Program-made: the position numbers and the translations under genes
Origin: Candidatus Iainarchaeum sp.
GTDB taxonomy: Archaea; Iainarchaeota; Iainarchaeia; Iainarchaeales; JAAZKV01
Assembly (NCBI GenBank): GCA_028691435.1
Contig: JAQUZG010000005.1
Span: forward strand, 1-51,581
Length of the DNA stretch: 51,581 nt
Direction of reading: 5' to 3'
The notes under the pieces: generated by a model
Databases searched by the model: none
The model's input: the letters and a program-made list of their open reading frames with translations, nothing else
Told to the model about the DNA's origin: nothing
Shown here: positions 44,082-51,294 of the stretch, piece by piece
Layout: each line of letters starts with the position of its first letter
How positions within the stretch are numbered: the first letter of the stretch is position 1

Positions 44082-44735
44082 ATGGAAAAAAAATTTAATG
44101 AGATATATTCTAAAGGTCGAAATTTATACACTCATGCTTTTATTGATGGAAGAGTTTATGGCGAAAAACTAATTACTGAAAATGGAATCAATTATAGAGA
44201 ATGGAATCCATTTAAATCAAAATATTGTGCAGGATTAACTAATGGTTTAAAAGAAAATATTTTTTTTAAAGGAGCAACTGTGCTTTATTTAGGAAGTGCA
44301 GAAGGAACTACAGTAAGTCATGTTTCTGACATTGTTGGCGAAGAAGGAAATATATTTTGTGTGGATTTAAGTGAGATAGCAATGCAAAAACTTGTAAAAT
44401 TAAGTGAAAAAAGAGAAAACATTTTACCAATTTTAAGTGATGCAGGAATAGTTGATAATTATAAAGAATATTTAGAAGATGGAGTTGATGCATTATTTCA
44501 AGATGTTTCACAAAAAGATCAAACTGAAATATTTTTAAAAAACGCAGTTTTTTTAAAGAAAAATTGTTTAGGTGCACTTAGTTTAAAGACACTTAGTATT
44601 TCTCAAAGTGAAAAAAAAGAAAAAATTCTTGAAAATGAAAAGAAAAAACTTGAAAGTGTTTTTGAAATTTTACAAATTGTTAATCTTGAACCATTTGAAA
44701 CAGGACATTATTTGATTTTAGTAAAAAAAAGGTGA
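44082..44735 (+). CDS. flpA: fibrillarin-like rRNA/tRNA 2'-O-methyltransferase
   Basis: The 217 residues include YREWNPFKSKYCAGLTNGL, VLYLGSAEGTTVSHVSDIVGEEG (SAM site), the acidic FCVDLS, ILSDAG and DALFQDVSQKDQTEIFLKNA, all standard fibrillarin blocks. In C/D RNPs it methylates ribose 2'-OH at sites chosen by guide RNAs, together with Nop5 and L7Ae. Its stop codon TGA overlaps the ribosome binding site of the HIT gene, so the two are translationally linked. Confidence 0.95.
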   Translation: MEKKFNEIYSKGRNLYTHAFIDGRVYGEKLITENGINYREWNPFKSKYCAGLTNGLKENIFFKGATVLYLGSAEGTTVSHVSDIVGEEGNIFCVDLSEIAMQKLVKLSEKRENILPILSDAGIVDNYKEYLEDGVDALFQDVSQKDQTEIFLKNAVFLKKNCLGALSLKTLSISQSEKKEKILENEKKKLESVFEILQIVNLEPFETGHYLILVKKR

Positions 44736-44736
44736 G
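44731..44736 (+). promoter_or_regulatory. ribosome binding site of the HIT gene overlapping the fibrillarin stop
   Basis: GGTGAG contains the TGA stop of fibrillarin and precedes ATG 44741 by four bases. The GTG within it is what the ORF track took as start. Confidence 0.65.
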
Positions 44737-44740
44737 AAAA

Positions 44741-45142
44741 ATGTTAGATGAAAATTGTATATTCTGTAAAATAATCAAAAATGAAATTCCTTCTTTTAAA
44801 TTTTATGAAGATAAAAATTTTATTGCAATTTTAGATATTAATCCAATTAAAGAAGGTCACACAATGATTATTCCAAAAGAACATTGTCCTGACATTTTAG
44901 ATTTAGAAGAACCCATTCATTCAGAATTATTTAAAACTGCAAAAAAGATTGGAAAAATTTTAAAAAAAACTTTTAATTCAAAACGAATTGGTTATGCGAT
45001 TGAAGGTTTTGGAGTTGATCATGTTCATTTACATCTTGTTCCAATAGATAAAGGTTATGAATTAAATCCCTGTGATTCAAAAAATGCATCAAAAGAAGAA
45101 CTAAAAGAAACTCTAGAAAAGATAAAGAAAAATATAAATTAA
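44741..45142 (+). CDS. HIT-family nucleotide hydrolase
   Basis: The 133 residues have CIFCKIIKNEIPSFKFYED near the N-terminus, DINPIKEGHTMIIPKEH, and the HIT motif DHVHLHLVPID (HxHxHxx). Members hydrolyse adenosine phosphoramidates or dinucleoside polyphosphates. Only half of the N-terminal zinc ligands (CxxC) plus later His are seen. It is coupled to fibrillarin upstream. Confidence 0.92.
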   Translation: MLDENCIFCKIIKNEIPSFKFYEDKNFIAILDINPIKEGHTMIIPKEHCPDILDLEEPIHSELFKTAKKIGKILKKTFNSKRIGYAIEGFGVDHVHLHLVPIDKGYELNPCDSKNASKEELKETLEKIKKNIN

Positions 45143-45190
45143 TTATTTTGTAATTATCAAAAATTTACAATTCAATAAAAAACTTTATCA

Positions 45191-45195
45191 GGTGA
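45191..45195 (+). promoter_or_regulatory. ribosome binding site deciding the start of the dolichol-kinase-like gene
   Basis: GGTGA lies five bases before the ATG at 45201. The GTG at 45192 lies inside it and is not the start. Confidence 0.6.
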
Positions 45196-45200
45196 AAAAA

Positions 45201-45773
45201 ATGATTAGAGAACTTAGAAGAAAATTTTTTCATATTCTTTTTGGAATAATTTTAATTATACTAATTTACATTCTTGGAAGCTTTCTAAGTTTAATTATAA
45301 TTGGAAGCATGTTGTTAATTGGATTATTTATATCCCTCCTAATCATGAATAAAATACACATCCCTTTGATTAGTAAAATTGTTGAAAAAGTAGAAAGACA
45401 ATATGAAAAGAAATTACCTGGGTATGCTGCCATTATGTTTTTTGTTGCTGCAATTATTTTATTAATTTTATTTTATAATAATCCAATTCTTGCAATTGCT
45501 TCTTTAATGACTACAATCTTTGGTGATGGAATTGCTGCAATAATTGGAAAAAAATATGGAAAACATTTTATAATAAATCAAGAACATTATAAGAAAACCA
45601 TTGAAGGATCTTTAACTTTATTTTTAATTTCAACAATTTGCATGAGTTTTTTTATACCATTAAATATCGCAATAATTGCAGGATTAACAGCTACTTTAAT
45701 TGAACTATTACCCCTGAATGATAATTTGACTGTTCCAATAAGTGCTGGAATTATAATAAAAGTATTATTATAA
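45201..45773 (+). CDS. dolichol/phytol kinase-like membrane protein
   Basis: The product is about 190 residues with six or so membrane segments. It opens with RELRRKFFHILFGI, a hallmark of the CTP-dependent dolichol/phytol kinase and SEC59-like family. TIFGDGIAAIIGKKYGKH, KKTIEGSLTLFL and ATLIELLPLNDNLTVPI are the catalytic and CTP-binding regions of the family. It would phosphorylate a polyprenol, in keeping with the UppP and polyprenyl synthase genes in this window. The exact substrate is inferred. Confidence 0.85.
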   Translation: MIRELRRKFFHILFGIILIILIYILGSFLSLIIIGSMLLIGLFISLLIMNKIHIPLISKIVEKVERQYEKKLPGYAAIMFFVAAIILLILFYNNPILAIASLMTTIFGDGIAAIIGKKYGKHFIINQEHYKKTIEGSLTLFLISTICMSFFIPLNIAIIAGLTATLIELLPLNDNLTVPISAGIIIKVLL

Positions 45774-45800
45774 AACTTTTTTTACAGCAAGTTTGTATCT

Positions 45801-45872
45801 AGGCCTGTAGTATAGTGGATAGTATAGCTCACTCCTAATGAGTAGACCCGGGTCCAATTCCCGGCGGGCCTG
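45801..45872 (+). tRNA. tRNA-Arg (anticodon CCT)
   Basis: The acceptor AGGCCTG pairs with CGGGCCT (one U-G), the anticodon stem GCTCA/TGAGT holds the loop CTCCTAA (CCT), and the T stem is CCGGG/CCCGG. The discriminator is G. The T-loop reads TCCAATT, so position 55 is C rather than the near-universal U. The D stem contains two G-U pairs. A BRO-N gene starts about 190 bases downstream. Confidence 0.88.
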
Positions 45873-45883
45873 TAAAAAATTTG

Positions 45884-45926
45884 GGAATCCAAACACTTTG
45901 CTAAATGGTTTGCAGGTTAACATTCC
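45884..45926. other. imperfect hairpin downstream of tRNA-Arg
   Basis: GGAAT/ATTCC and CAAAC/GTTTG nest into one stem with a 13-base loop and an uneven internal loop. It lies in the 190-base gap between tRNA-Arg and the BRO-N gene and could be an RNA structure or part of an integration border. No function can be assigned. Confidence 0.3.
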
Positions 45927-46063
45927 ACTCAGAGATGATTTTTTCTAAAACTTTTTTTAAATTAAATCTAATCATTAATCGCTATCGGCAAGATGATTAT
46001 GAAAAGTTTAAATTATGAATCTTAAATGAGTATAATAGAATTATTTGATTAAAGTGATTATTA

Positions 46064-46897
46064 ATGGACGAAAATACAGCACTGGTAGTTTTTCAAGATA
46101 AAAAAATAAGAAGAACATGGCATAATGAAGAATGGTGGTTTGTTCTTGAAGATATTGTTTTTGCATTAACTGACTCAAATGACACTAAACAATATATTAA
46201 TCGGATGCGACAAAGAGATGAAGAATTATCCAAAGGGTGGATACAAATTGTACATACCCTTTCAATCCAAACTTCTGGGGGAAAGCAACAAATGAATTGT
46301 ACCAATACAGAAGGCGCTTTTAGAATCATTCAATCAATTCCATCACCAAAGGCAGAACCATTTAAATTATGGTTGGCAAAAACAGGTTATGAAAGAGTGC
46401 AAGAAATACAAGATCCTGAATTAGCCCAAAAAAGAATGAGAGAAATTTACAAGGCAAAAGGATATTCAGAAGACTGGATAGAGAAAAGAGTTAGAGGGAT
46501 AATTATAAGACAAGAACTAACTGATGAATGGGAAAAAAGAGGAGTGAAAGAGGAAAAAGAATATGGCATTTTAACAAACGAAATAAGTAGAGCAACTTTT
46601 GGAAAAACAGTGCAAGAATACAAAGAATTTAAACAATTAAAAAAAGAAAATCTTAGAGATCACATGAATGATTTAGAATTAATTTTTTCTATGCTTGGAG
46701 AAAGATCAACAACCGAAATTGCACGAGTAAAAGACGCACAAGGTTTTGATGAAAATAAAATTGCTGCAAATAAAGGCGGAAAAATAGCGGGTGACGCAAG
46801 AAAGAATCTTGAAATAGAAACTGGAAGAAAAGTAACCACTGGCGAAAACTACTTAACAGAACTAGAAAAAGAGAAAAGAAAAAAAATGATTAAATGA
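46064..46897 (+). CDS. BRO-N domain protein (phage antirepressor-like)
   Basis: The 277 residues have an N-terminal Bro-N domain (about 5-110: VVFQDKKIRRTWHNEEWWFVLEDIVFALTDSNDTKQYINRM, NTEGAFRIIQSIPSPKAEPFKLWLAKTG) and a DinD-like C-terminal half (LEIFSMLGERSTTEIARVKD-type block, KGGKIAGDARKNLE). Such proteins are typical of phages and bacterial accessory DNA and common in CPR bacteria. A GTGAT ribosome binding site precedes the ATG. Its place beside a tRNA gene suggests arrival with a mobile element; no integrase is seen. Confidence 0.85.
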   Translation: MDENTALVVFQDKKIRRTWHNEEWWFVLEDIVFALTDSNDTKQYINRMRQRDEELSKGWIQIVHTLSIQTSGGKQQMNCTNTEGAFRIIQSIPSPKAEPFKLWLAKTGYERVQEIQDPELAQKRMREIYKAKGYSEDWIEKRVRGIIIRQELTDEWEKRGVKEEKEYGILTNEISRATFGKTVQEYKEFKQLKKENLRDHMNDLELIFSMLGERSTTEIARVKDAQGFDENKIAANKGGKIAGDARKNLEIETGRKVTTGENYLTELEKEKRKKMIK

Positions 46898-47011
46898 AAT
46901 CAATTTAAACATATTAATATACACTCACGTAAAAACAATAAGACTAGAATAATGTCTGAAATTAAGAAAATTCATAGGGGCTGTAAATAATTTTTTAATT
47001 TTAAAAACTAA

Positions 47012-47019
47012 TTTATAAA
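47012..47019 (+). promoter_or_regulatory. TATA box of the half-length MFS gene
   Basis: TTTATAAA is centred 26 bases before ATG 47041. This supports that ATG and a leaderless transcript, and rejects the track's TTG at 47026. Confidence 0.5.
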
Positions 47020-47040
47020 TAGTAATTGACTAAATCTTTT

Positions 47041-47592
47041 ATGCCTTTAAATAATAAAGTTAAAATTCTGCTTCTTGGTGGAAACATTTGGTTTTTTGGA
47101 GAAGGATTACTTGGCCCACTTTTTGCTATTTTTGCACAAAGAATTGGTGGAGATATTCTTGATATTTCTTATGCTTGGGCAATTTATTTAATTTTTGCTG
47201 GAATTTTATTTATTTTAGTTGGAAAAATAATTGATAAATATGGACATAAAGAAAAGATAATGATTGGAGGTTATGCACTTAACACAATTTGTACTTTTGG
47301 ATATTTGTTTGTATCTAACCCACTACAATTATTTATTATTCAAGCATTACTTGGAATTGCTGATGCAATGGCTACACCAACTTGGGATTCATTATACTCA
47401 AAATATGATAATACTGTATCATCTGGTCTTCAATGGGGTTTGTCTGGAGGACTTGAAAAAATAGTTACTGGTGCGGCAGTGCTTGTTGGCGGGTATATTA
47501 TTGTTTTTGGATCATTTACAACTTTATTTATTATTATGGGTTCAATACAACTTATTGCAACAATTGTTCAAGCACGAATATTAGTAAAATAA
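47041..47592 (+). CDS. half-length MFS-type membrane protein
   Basis: The product is about 183 residues with six membrane segments, equal to one half of a normal MFS carrier. The loop motif after segment 2 is present (GKIIDKYGHKEKIMIGGY), and SNPLQLFIIQALLGIADAMATPTWDSLYSKY matches the segment 4-5 region of full MFS proteins. No second half is found before the opposing RuBisCO gene. It has its own TATA box, so it may be a working half-carrier that dimerises, or a truncated gene. Confidence 0.75.
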   Translation: MPLNNKVKILLLGGNIWFFGEGLLGPLFAIFAQRIGGDILDISYAWAIYLIFAGILFILVGKIIDKYGHKEKIMIGGYALNTICTFGYLFVSNPLQLFIIQALLGIADAMATPTWDSLYSKYDNTVSSGLQWGLSGGLEKIVTGAAVLVGGYIIVFGSFTTLFIIMGSIQLIATIVQARILVK

Positions 47593-47609
47593 TTAGAAAA
47601 AAATAAAAT

Positions 47610-49064
47610 TTAAGATTTTGATTCTTTAATTTTATTTTCTTTTTTTGAAAAAAACTTTATTGCATCAGCTAATTCTTTGTGAGTTTTAGCATATTTATTA
47701 ATATCAATTTTTTTTGTATAAGCATCACAAGCTTGAATTAGTGCTTTTGCACCAGCCTGTGTTCCTTTTGGGTGAGCATGAACTCCAGCCCCCATTGTTG
47801 TAATAAAATCCACAGAATTCATTACATCAATAAAAGGTTTAAGTAAAACTGGGTTTAATCCGCCTGAAACTATTGGTGCACACTTTTTCATCCCTCTCCA
47901 ACTATCATCATCAAGGATTATATGGTGAGTCAAGTCACGATGAACTAAATTTATTGCATCAGCGTCATTTTCTGGTATTTTTGACCAAGATTGTTCAAAA
48001 AAGTGACCTTTATCACTAAAATTTACAATATTATGGGCTGCAACCACATCTTCTTTTGGTGAGCCTTGCATTTTACCAACACCAGCTGTCCCAGTATGAA
48101 TTCCTGAAGCCCCCGCAATTCTAGCAAATTTTGATAATACTAAAACACTAAACCCAAATGGATTTTCTGGTCTAGTAAATGCCCCATGTGCTGCTCGATG
48201 AAAATGAATAAAAGTATTAGGATATCTTCTTCTTAAAGTTTGAACAGCCATCCAACCAGCAGTTATTCCATCAATTAAAAATGCATAACTTCCTTCTTCA
48301 AATCCCGCCCCCCTAATTAATTCACACCGTTTTATCATTGTGTCAAAATCGGATGCAGAAACATTAAATGAATGCACTTTTTTGTGGCCTGTTTTTTTTA
48401 CAGCTTTATCCATTGCTTCTTTTACATGTTTTACCATTTTTTCATATGGACAAAAATCTTGATCAGCTTGAGGTTCATCATTTTTTACAAAGTCTCCCCC
48501 ACCAACCCAAAAATCGTAAGCTACTTCAGCATATTCTGCAGAAGTTAATCCCATTTTTGGTTTTACAATTGTACCAAGAATTGGTCTATTATAAACTCCT
48601 AAATATTTTCGCATATCATCTAATGTATAAGATGGCCCATCAAATTGTTCAAGCATTGCTGGTGGGAACCACACATCCAAAAGTTTTAATGCACTAACTT
48701 CTTTCATACCAAGCACATTTCCTACGATATAAGTTAAAATATTTTGAACATTTCCTATTCGATCAAATAGTCTCCAAGGATAAGCTATCCAAACTAAATT
48801 TTGTTTTAAATCAACTTGATAAATTAAAGCATTCATTTCTCTTGAAAATGGTGTTTCAGTATTTACTTTAAAATTTGTTCCAGTAGATGATTCTGCAGCA
48901 ACTTCAGCAGCCGCTTGAAGAATATTTAATTTTTCACCAGGTAACAAATGAAAAACACATAATAAATATTCTCCATTTTTCACATCTGGAATTTTAAAAT
49001 CTGTATAAGCCTTTTGTTTAGGATTAAGAGTTTTAATTAAACTATTTAATTTTGCAGACACCAT
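47610..49064 (-). CDS. rbcL: RuBisCO large subunit, form II/III-like
   Basis: The 484 residues hold the catalytic Lys in GTIVKPKMGL, the carbamylated-Lys region GGDFVKNDEPQADQDF (the KNDEPQ form seen in form II and II/III), HFHRAAHGAFTRP, loop 6 TAGVGKMQG, and IVSGGLNP. An extra segment of about 25-30 residues near 350-385 (WSKIPENDADAINLVHRDLT) resembles the assembly insertion described for Methanococcoides RuBisCO. In DPANN archaea such enzymes are assigned to an AMP salvage route, not the Calvin cycle. GGTGAT lies five bases before the ATG. Confidence 0.94.
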   Translation of the reverse strand: MVSAKLNSLIKTLNPKQKAYTDFKIPDVKNGEYLLCVFHLLPGEKLNILQAAAEVAAESSTGTNFKVNTETPFSREMNALIYQVDLKQNLVWIAYPWRLFDRIGNVQNILTYIVGNVLGMKEVSALKLLDVWFPPAMLEQFDGPSYTLDDMRKYLGVYNRPILGTIVKPKMGLTSAEYAEVAYDFWVGGGDFVKNDEPQADQDFCPYEKMVKHVKEAMDKAVKKTGHKKVHSFNVSASDFDTMIKRCELIRGAGFEEGSYAFLIDGITAGWMAVQTLRRRYPNTFIHFHRAAHGAFTRPENPFGFSVLVLSKFARIAGASGIHTGTAGVGKMQGSPKEDVVAAHNIVNFSDKGHFFEQSWSKIPENDADAINLVHRDLTHHIILDDDSWRGMKKCAPIVSGGLNPVLLKPFIDVMNSVDFITTMGAGVHAHPKGTQAGAKALIQACDAYTKKIDINKYAKTHKELADAIKFFSKKENKIKESKS

Positions 49065-49191
49065 TTTATCACCATTTAATCTAAGTATAAACTGATTTTG
49101 ATATTTATAAAGATTGCTTTAAATAAAAAATCTAAATCAATTAAATTAATTTATAAAAAAAAGCTAATTAAATTAATTTAAAATAAAAAAA

Positions 49192-49215
49192 TTAGTGGTT
49201 TAATTAAACCACTAA
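49192..49215 (-). terminator. hairpin plus T-run after the exported-protein operon
   Basis: TTAGTGGTTT and AAACCACTAA form a perfect stem with a 4-base AATT loop. On the minus strand it begins a few bases past the stop of the 249-residue exported protein gene and is followed by TTTTTTTA. Confidence 0.6.
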
Positions 49216-49217
49216 AA

Positions 49218-49958
49218 CTAGTTTGGTAAAGCTGGCGGTGCAGTCACAGTCGCATTGTCAGAGTTCAAAATACAATCATTTGAAACTTTGACAACAATTG
49301 GTGTTCCAATTCCAGCTTCATTTATTGAATAACCCCAAGATTGAGTTGCAAAAGATATTCCTTGAGTAGAATTTGTAAAACTCCAGTTTTGCTTTTGAGA
49401 ATCCCAAACATTAGCATTTAACACACTACAATTTTTTAAAATATCTTTTAATTCTTTTCCAATCATCCAAGGAGAAAGTTGAATAAAATTCCAACCAGCT
49501 TTTAACTGTTTTTTATCTAATATTTCTTGAATATTCATTGAAGAATCAATCCAATTAGAACCATATTTCGCTTTTGATTGACAATTTCCTGTTGAATATA
49601 TCCACATAGCTCCTAACTCAATGACTCCATAATAAGGATTATCTTTATTACCCCAATTGAATTCTTCATTAATTATTTTTGTAAAAATTGATTCATTTGG
49701 AAAAAATGTGCCTAAATTTGAATTTGATGAAGACAATCCATATTTACCAACATATTGTTTATTTATTGTAGAATAATAAAACATTGATTGAATTAAATCA
49801 TAACAACCTGATTGATCACCATAACTATTAATCATTGGAACCAAATTCCAACCTTTTACAATTGGAATTGTTATCTCCTGAGTTGTTGAACTATAATCTC
49901 CTGCAAATACCATCGAACTAATCATTAAAATTATTAAAACTAAAATCATTTTTCTCAT
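49218..49958 (-). CDS. exported protein with GWNLV domains and PPALP C-terminal motif
   Basis: The product is about 246 residues with a signal peptide (ILVLIILMISSMVFA, cleavage near AGDYS). It contains two GWN-type repeats (VKGWNLVPMINS and LKAGWNFIQLSPW) typical of exported beta-rich modules, and several Cys. It ends TVTAPPALPN. The adjacent lipoprotein ends PMPPALPE. ATG 49958 is preferred; GGGGTGA lies seven bases upstream and overlaps the lipoprotein stop codon TAG. Second gene of a two-gene operon. Confidence 0.72.
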   Translation of the reverse strand: MRKMILVLIILMISSMVFAGDYSSTTQEITIPIVKGWNLVPMINSYGDQSGCYDLIQSMFYYSTINKQYVGKYGLSSSNSNLGTFFPNESIFTKIINEEFNWGNKDNPYYGVIELGAMWIYSTGNCQSKAKYGSNWIDSSMNIQEILDKKQLKAGWNFIQLSPWMIGKELKDILKNCSVLNANVWDSQKQNWSFTNSTQGISFATQSWGYSINEAGIGTPIVVKVSNDCILNSDNATVTAPPALPN

Positions 49959-49969
49959 ATTTTTCACCC

Positions 49970-50167
49970 CTACTCCGGCAATGCTGGAGGCATAGGAATT
50001 TGCTCACTAACATTTCCACTTTGATTATTATTACTAGAATTATCTACTACTGGATTAACCGCAGAATTATTATTTAAATTATTATTTTCATTTGTTTTTT
50101 CAGTACAACCAAAAAATAAACCAGTCAAAACCAAACAAAAAAACAAAACAACTAAAAACTTATTCAA
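49970..50167 (-). CDS. small lipoprotein with PPALP C-terminal motif
   Basis: The 65 residues begin with a TTG start behind a strong GGGGTGG site. The lipobox is LTGLFFGC with Cys near residue 21. An Asn/Ser-rich, probably disordered linker of about 35 residues follows, then the tail IPMPPALPE. It would be lipid-anchored on the outer face of the membrane. A run of 12 AT repeats lies about 37 bases upstream. It probably forms an operon with the exported protein downstream. Confidence 0.72.
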   Translation of the reverse strand: MNKFLVVLFFCLVLTGLFFGCTEKTNENNNLNNNSAVNPVVDNSSNNNQSGNVSEQIPMPPALPE

Positions 50168-50203
50168 CTAAAACCACCCCTTAATTAAAAAAAGAATAAT
50201 CAA

Positions 50204-50227
50204 ATATATATATATATATATATATAT
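50204..50227. repeat. (AT)12 simple repeat upstream of the lipoprotein gene
   Basis: Twenty-four bases of alternating A and T lie 37-60 bases before the TTG start of the lipoprotein gene, where the archaeal TATA box and BRE should be. The length of such tracts is prone to change. Confidence 0.8.
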
Positions 50228-50322
50228 CCAAAAAACTATTTTCAAAAAAAATAACAAAACAAATTAAATCTTGTGCATTTTTCAAAAAAAATATTTTTCA
50301 AATACACAAAATTATGAAAAGC

Positions 50323-50352
50323 TACTGACGAAATTAAATAATTTGTTTTGTA
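50323..50352. repeat. 30-bp direct repeat, copy 1
   Basis: This copy begins TACTGACGAAATTA and ends TTTGTTTTGTA, and is identical over all 30 bases to 51222-51251. Its centre is the inverted repeat AAATTA-AA-TAATTT. Copy 1 lies just past the stop of the methyltransferase gene (minus strand). Confidence 0.9.
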
Positions 50353-50385
50353 GAAATACTATTGGATTTCTATCTAGTCTGATTT

Positions 50386-51099
50386 TTATCTTTTTCTACT
50401 ACAAACAAAAACAATCATGGTTGGATATTTTACTCTTTTTGTATATATATCTAGATTTTCTTCCTTGTATTTCTCAGCAGGAATTGGTTCTTTTATATCT
50501 TCGATTACCAAACCTGCTTTTTTGATACATTCAACATAATCTTCTATCATCCAATGAAAATCAGTAAACGCAAGGTAACCTTTAGTTTTGCTTTTATAAT
50601 TTATTTTTAACCCCTTTTTTGAATATAAATATTCTTCATCAAAAGACCTTTTCATTGTTTCAGCATTATCTGACTCTTCAAATGTGGGGTGAGGAATTAC
50701 AATTACTAATTTTCCTGTTTTGTTTAATCTTTGACCCATGCTTTTTATAGCATCCTCAATTTTTTTCTTATTATCAAAACTTAATAAAACGAATAACGAT
50801 AAAACCCAATCAAATTCTTCTTCTAAAATAATATTTTTAGTGTCCATTATCAAATATTTTCCCAATGGATCTGAATTTTTACATCCCTCAATTGCTTTAT
50901 CCGAAATATCTATTCCCATTGTAATGGCATCCTTCTCTTTACACCTTCGAATAAAAGCACCATCTCCACAACCAGAATCAAGAATCTCTTTCCCAGAAAT
51001 ATCTCCCATTATAGAATCCAATGTAGGGAATAAAATCTGCACTTTACTACTAGTAGTTTTCCAGTTATTTCCTATCTTTATCCACTCTTCTTCTGTCAT
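50386..51099 (-). CDS. class I SAM-dependent methyltransferase within repeat-flanked cassette
   Basis: The product is about 237 residues from ATG 51099 (MTEEEWIKIGNNWKTTS); a TTG at 51159 would add 20 residues. Motif I is ILDSGCGDGAFIRRC, the acidic residue lies in MGIDISDKAIEG, and motif IV is FDWVLSLFVLLSFD. C-terminal blocks include LAFTDFHWMIEDYVECIKKAG. The substrate is unknown. Its codon use seems less AT-biased than its neighbours and it lies between two copies of a 30-bp repeat, both pointing to recent gain. Confidence 0.82.
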   Translation of the reverse strand: MTEEEWIKIGNNWKTTSSKVQILFPTLDSIMGDISGKEILDSGCGDGAFIRRCKEKDAITMGIDISDKAIEGCKNSDPLGKYLIMDTKNIILEEEFDWVLSLFVLLSFDNKKKIEDAIKSMGQRLNKTGKLVIVIPHPTFEESDNAETMKRSFDEEYLYSKKGLKINYKSKTKGYLAFTDFHWMIEDYVECIKKAGLVIEDIKEPIPAEKYKEENLDIYTKRVKYPTMIVFVCSRKR

Positions 51100-51221
51100 A
51101 AAGAAACAACTCTGGATTGTTTTTTTAAATCTTTGGAGTTTATTCTTGATAAATTTCAAAAAATAAAAAAAAGCCTAATCAGTTAACAAACACGGTTTAG
51201 ATAAAATTTAAATTCAATAGA

Positions 51222-51251
51222 TACTGACGAAATTAAATAATTTGTTTTGTA
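51222..51251. repeat. 30-bp direct repeat, copy 2
   Basis: This copy is identical to 50323-50352. It lies in the divergent promoter region between the methyltransferase (minus) and the XRE regulator (plus), 43 bases before the regulator's ATG. It may be an integration site, a regulator's operator, or both. Confidence 0.9.
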
Positions 51252-51294
51252 CAATCAACGAAAGTCTTTTATTAAGTTATGATATAACATTAAT

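Noticed and set aside
46952-46990. Mini-ORF MSEIKKIHRGCK before the half MFS gene
   Set aside because: Only 12 codons, with no ribosome binding site or known peptide. It could be the remnant of a lost gene but cannot be supported.
50738-51166. 142-residue plus-strand ORF over the methyltransferase gene
   Set aside because: Shadow of the minus-strand methyltransferase, whose SAM motifs are clear.
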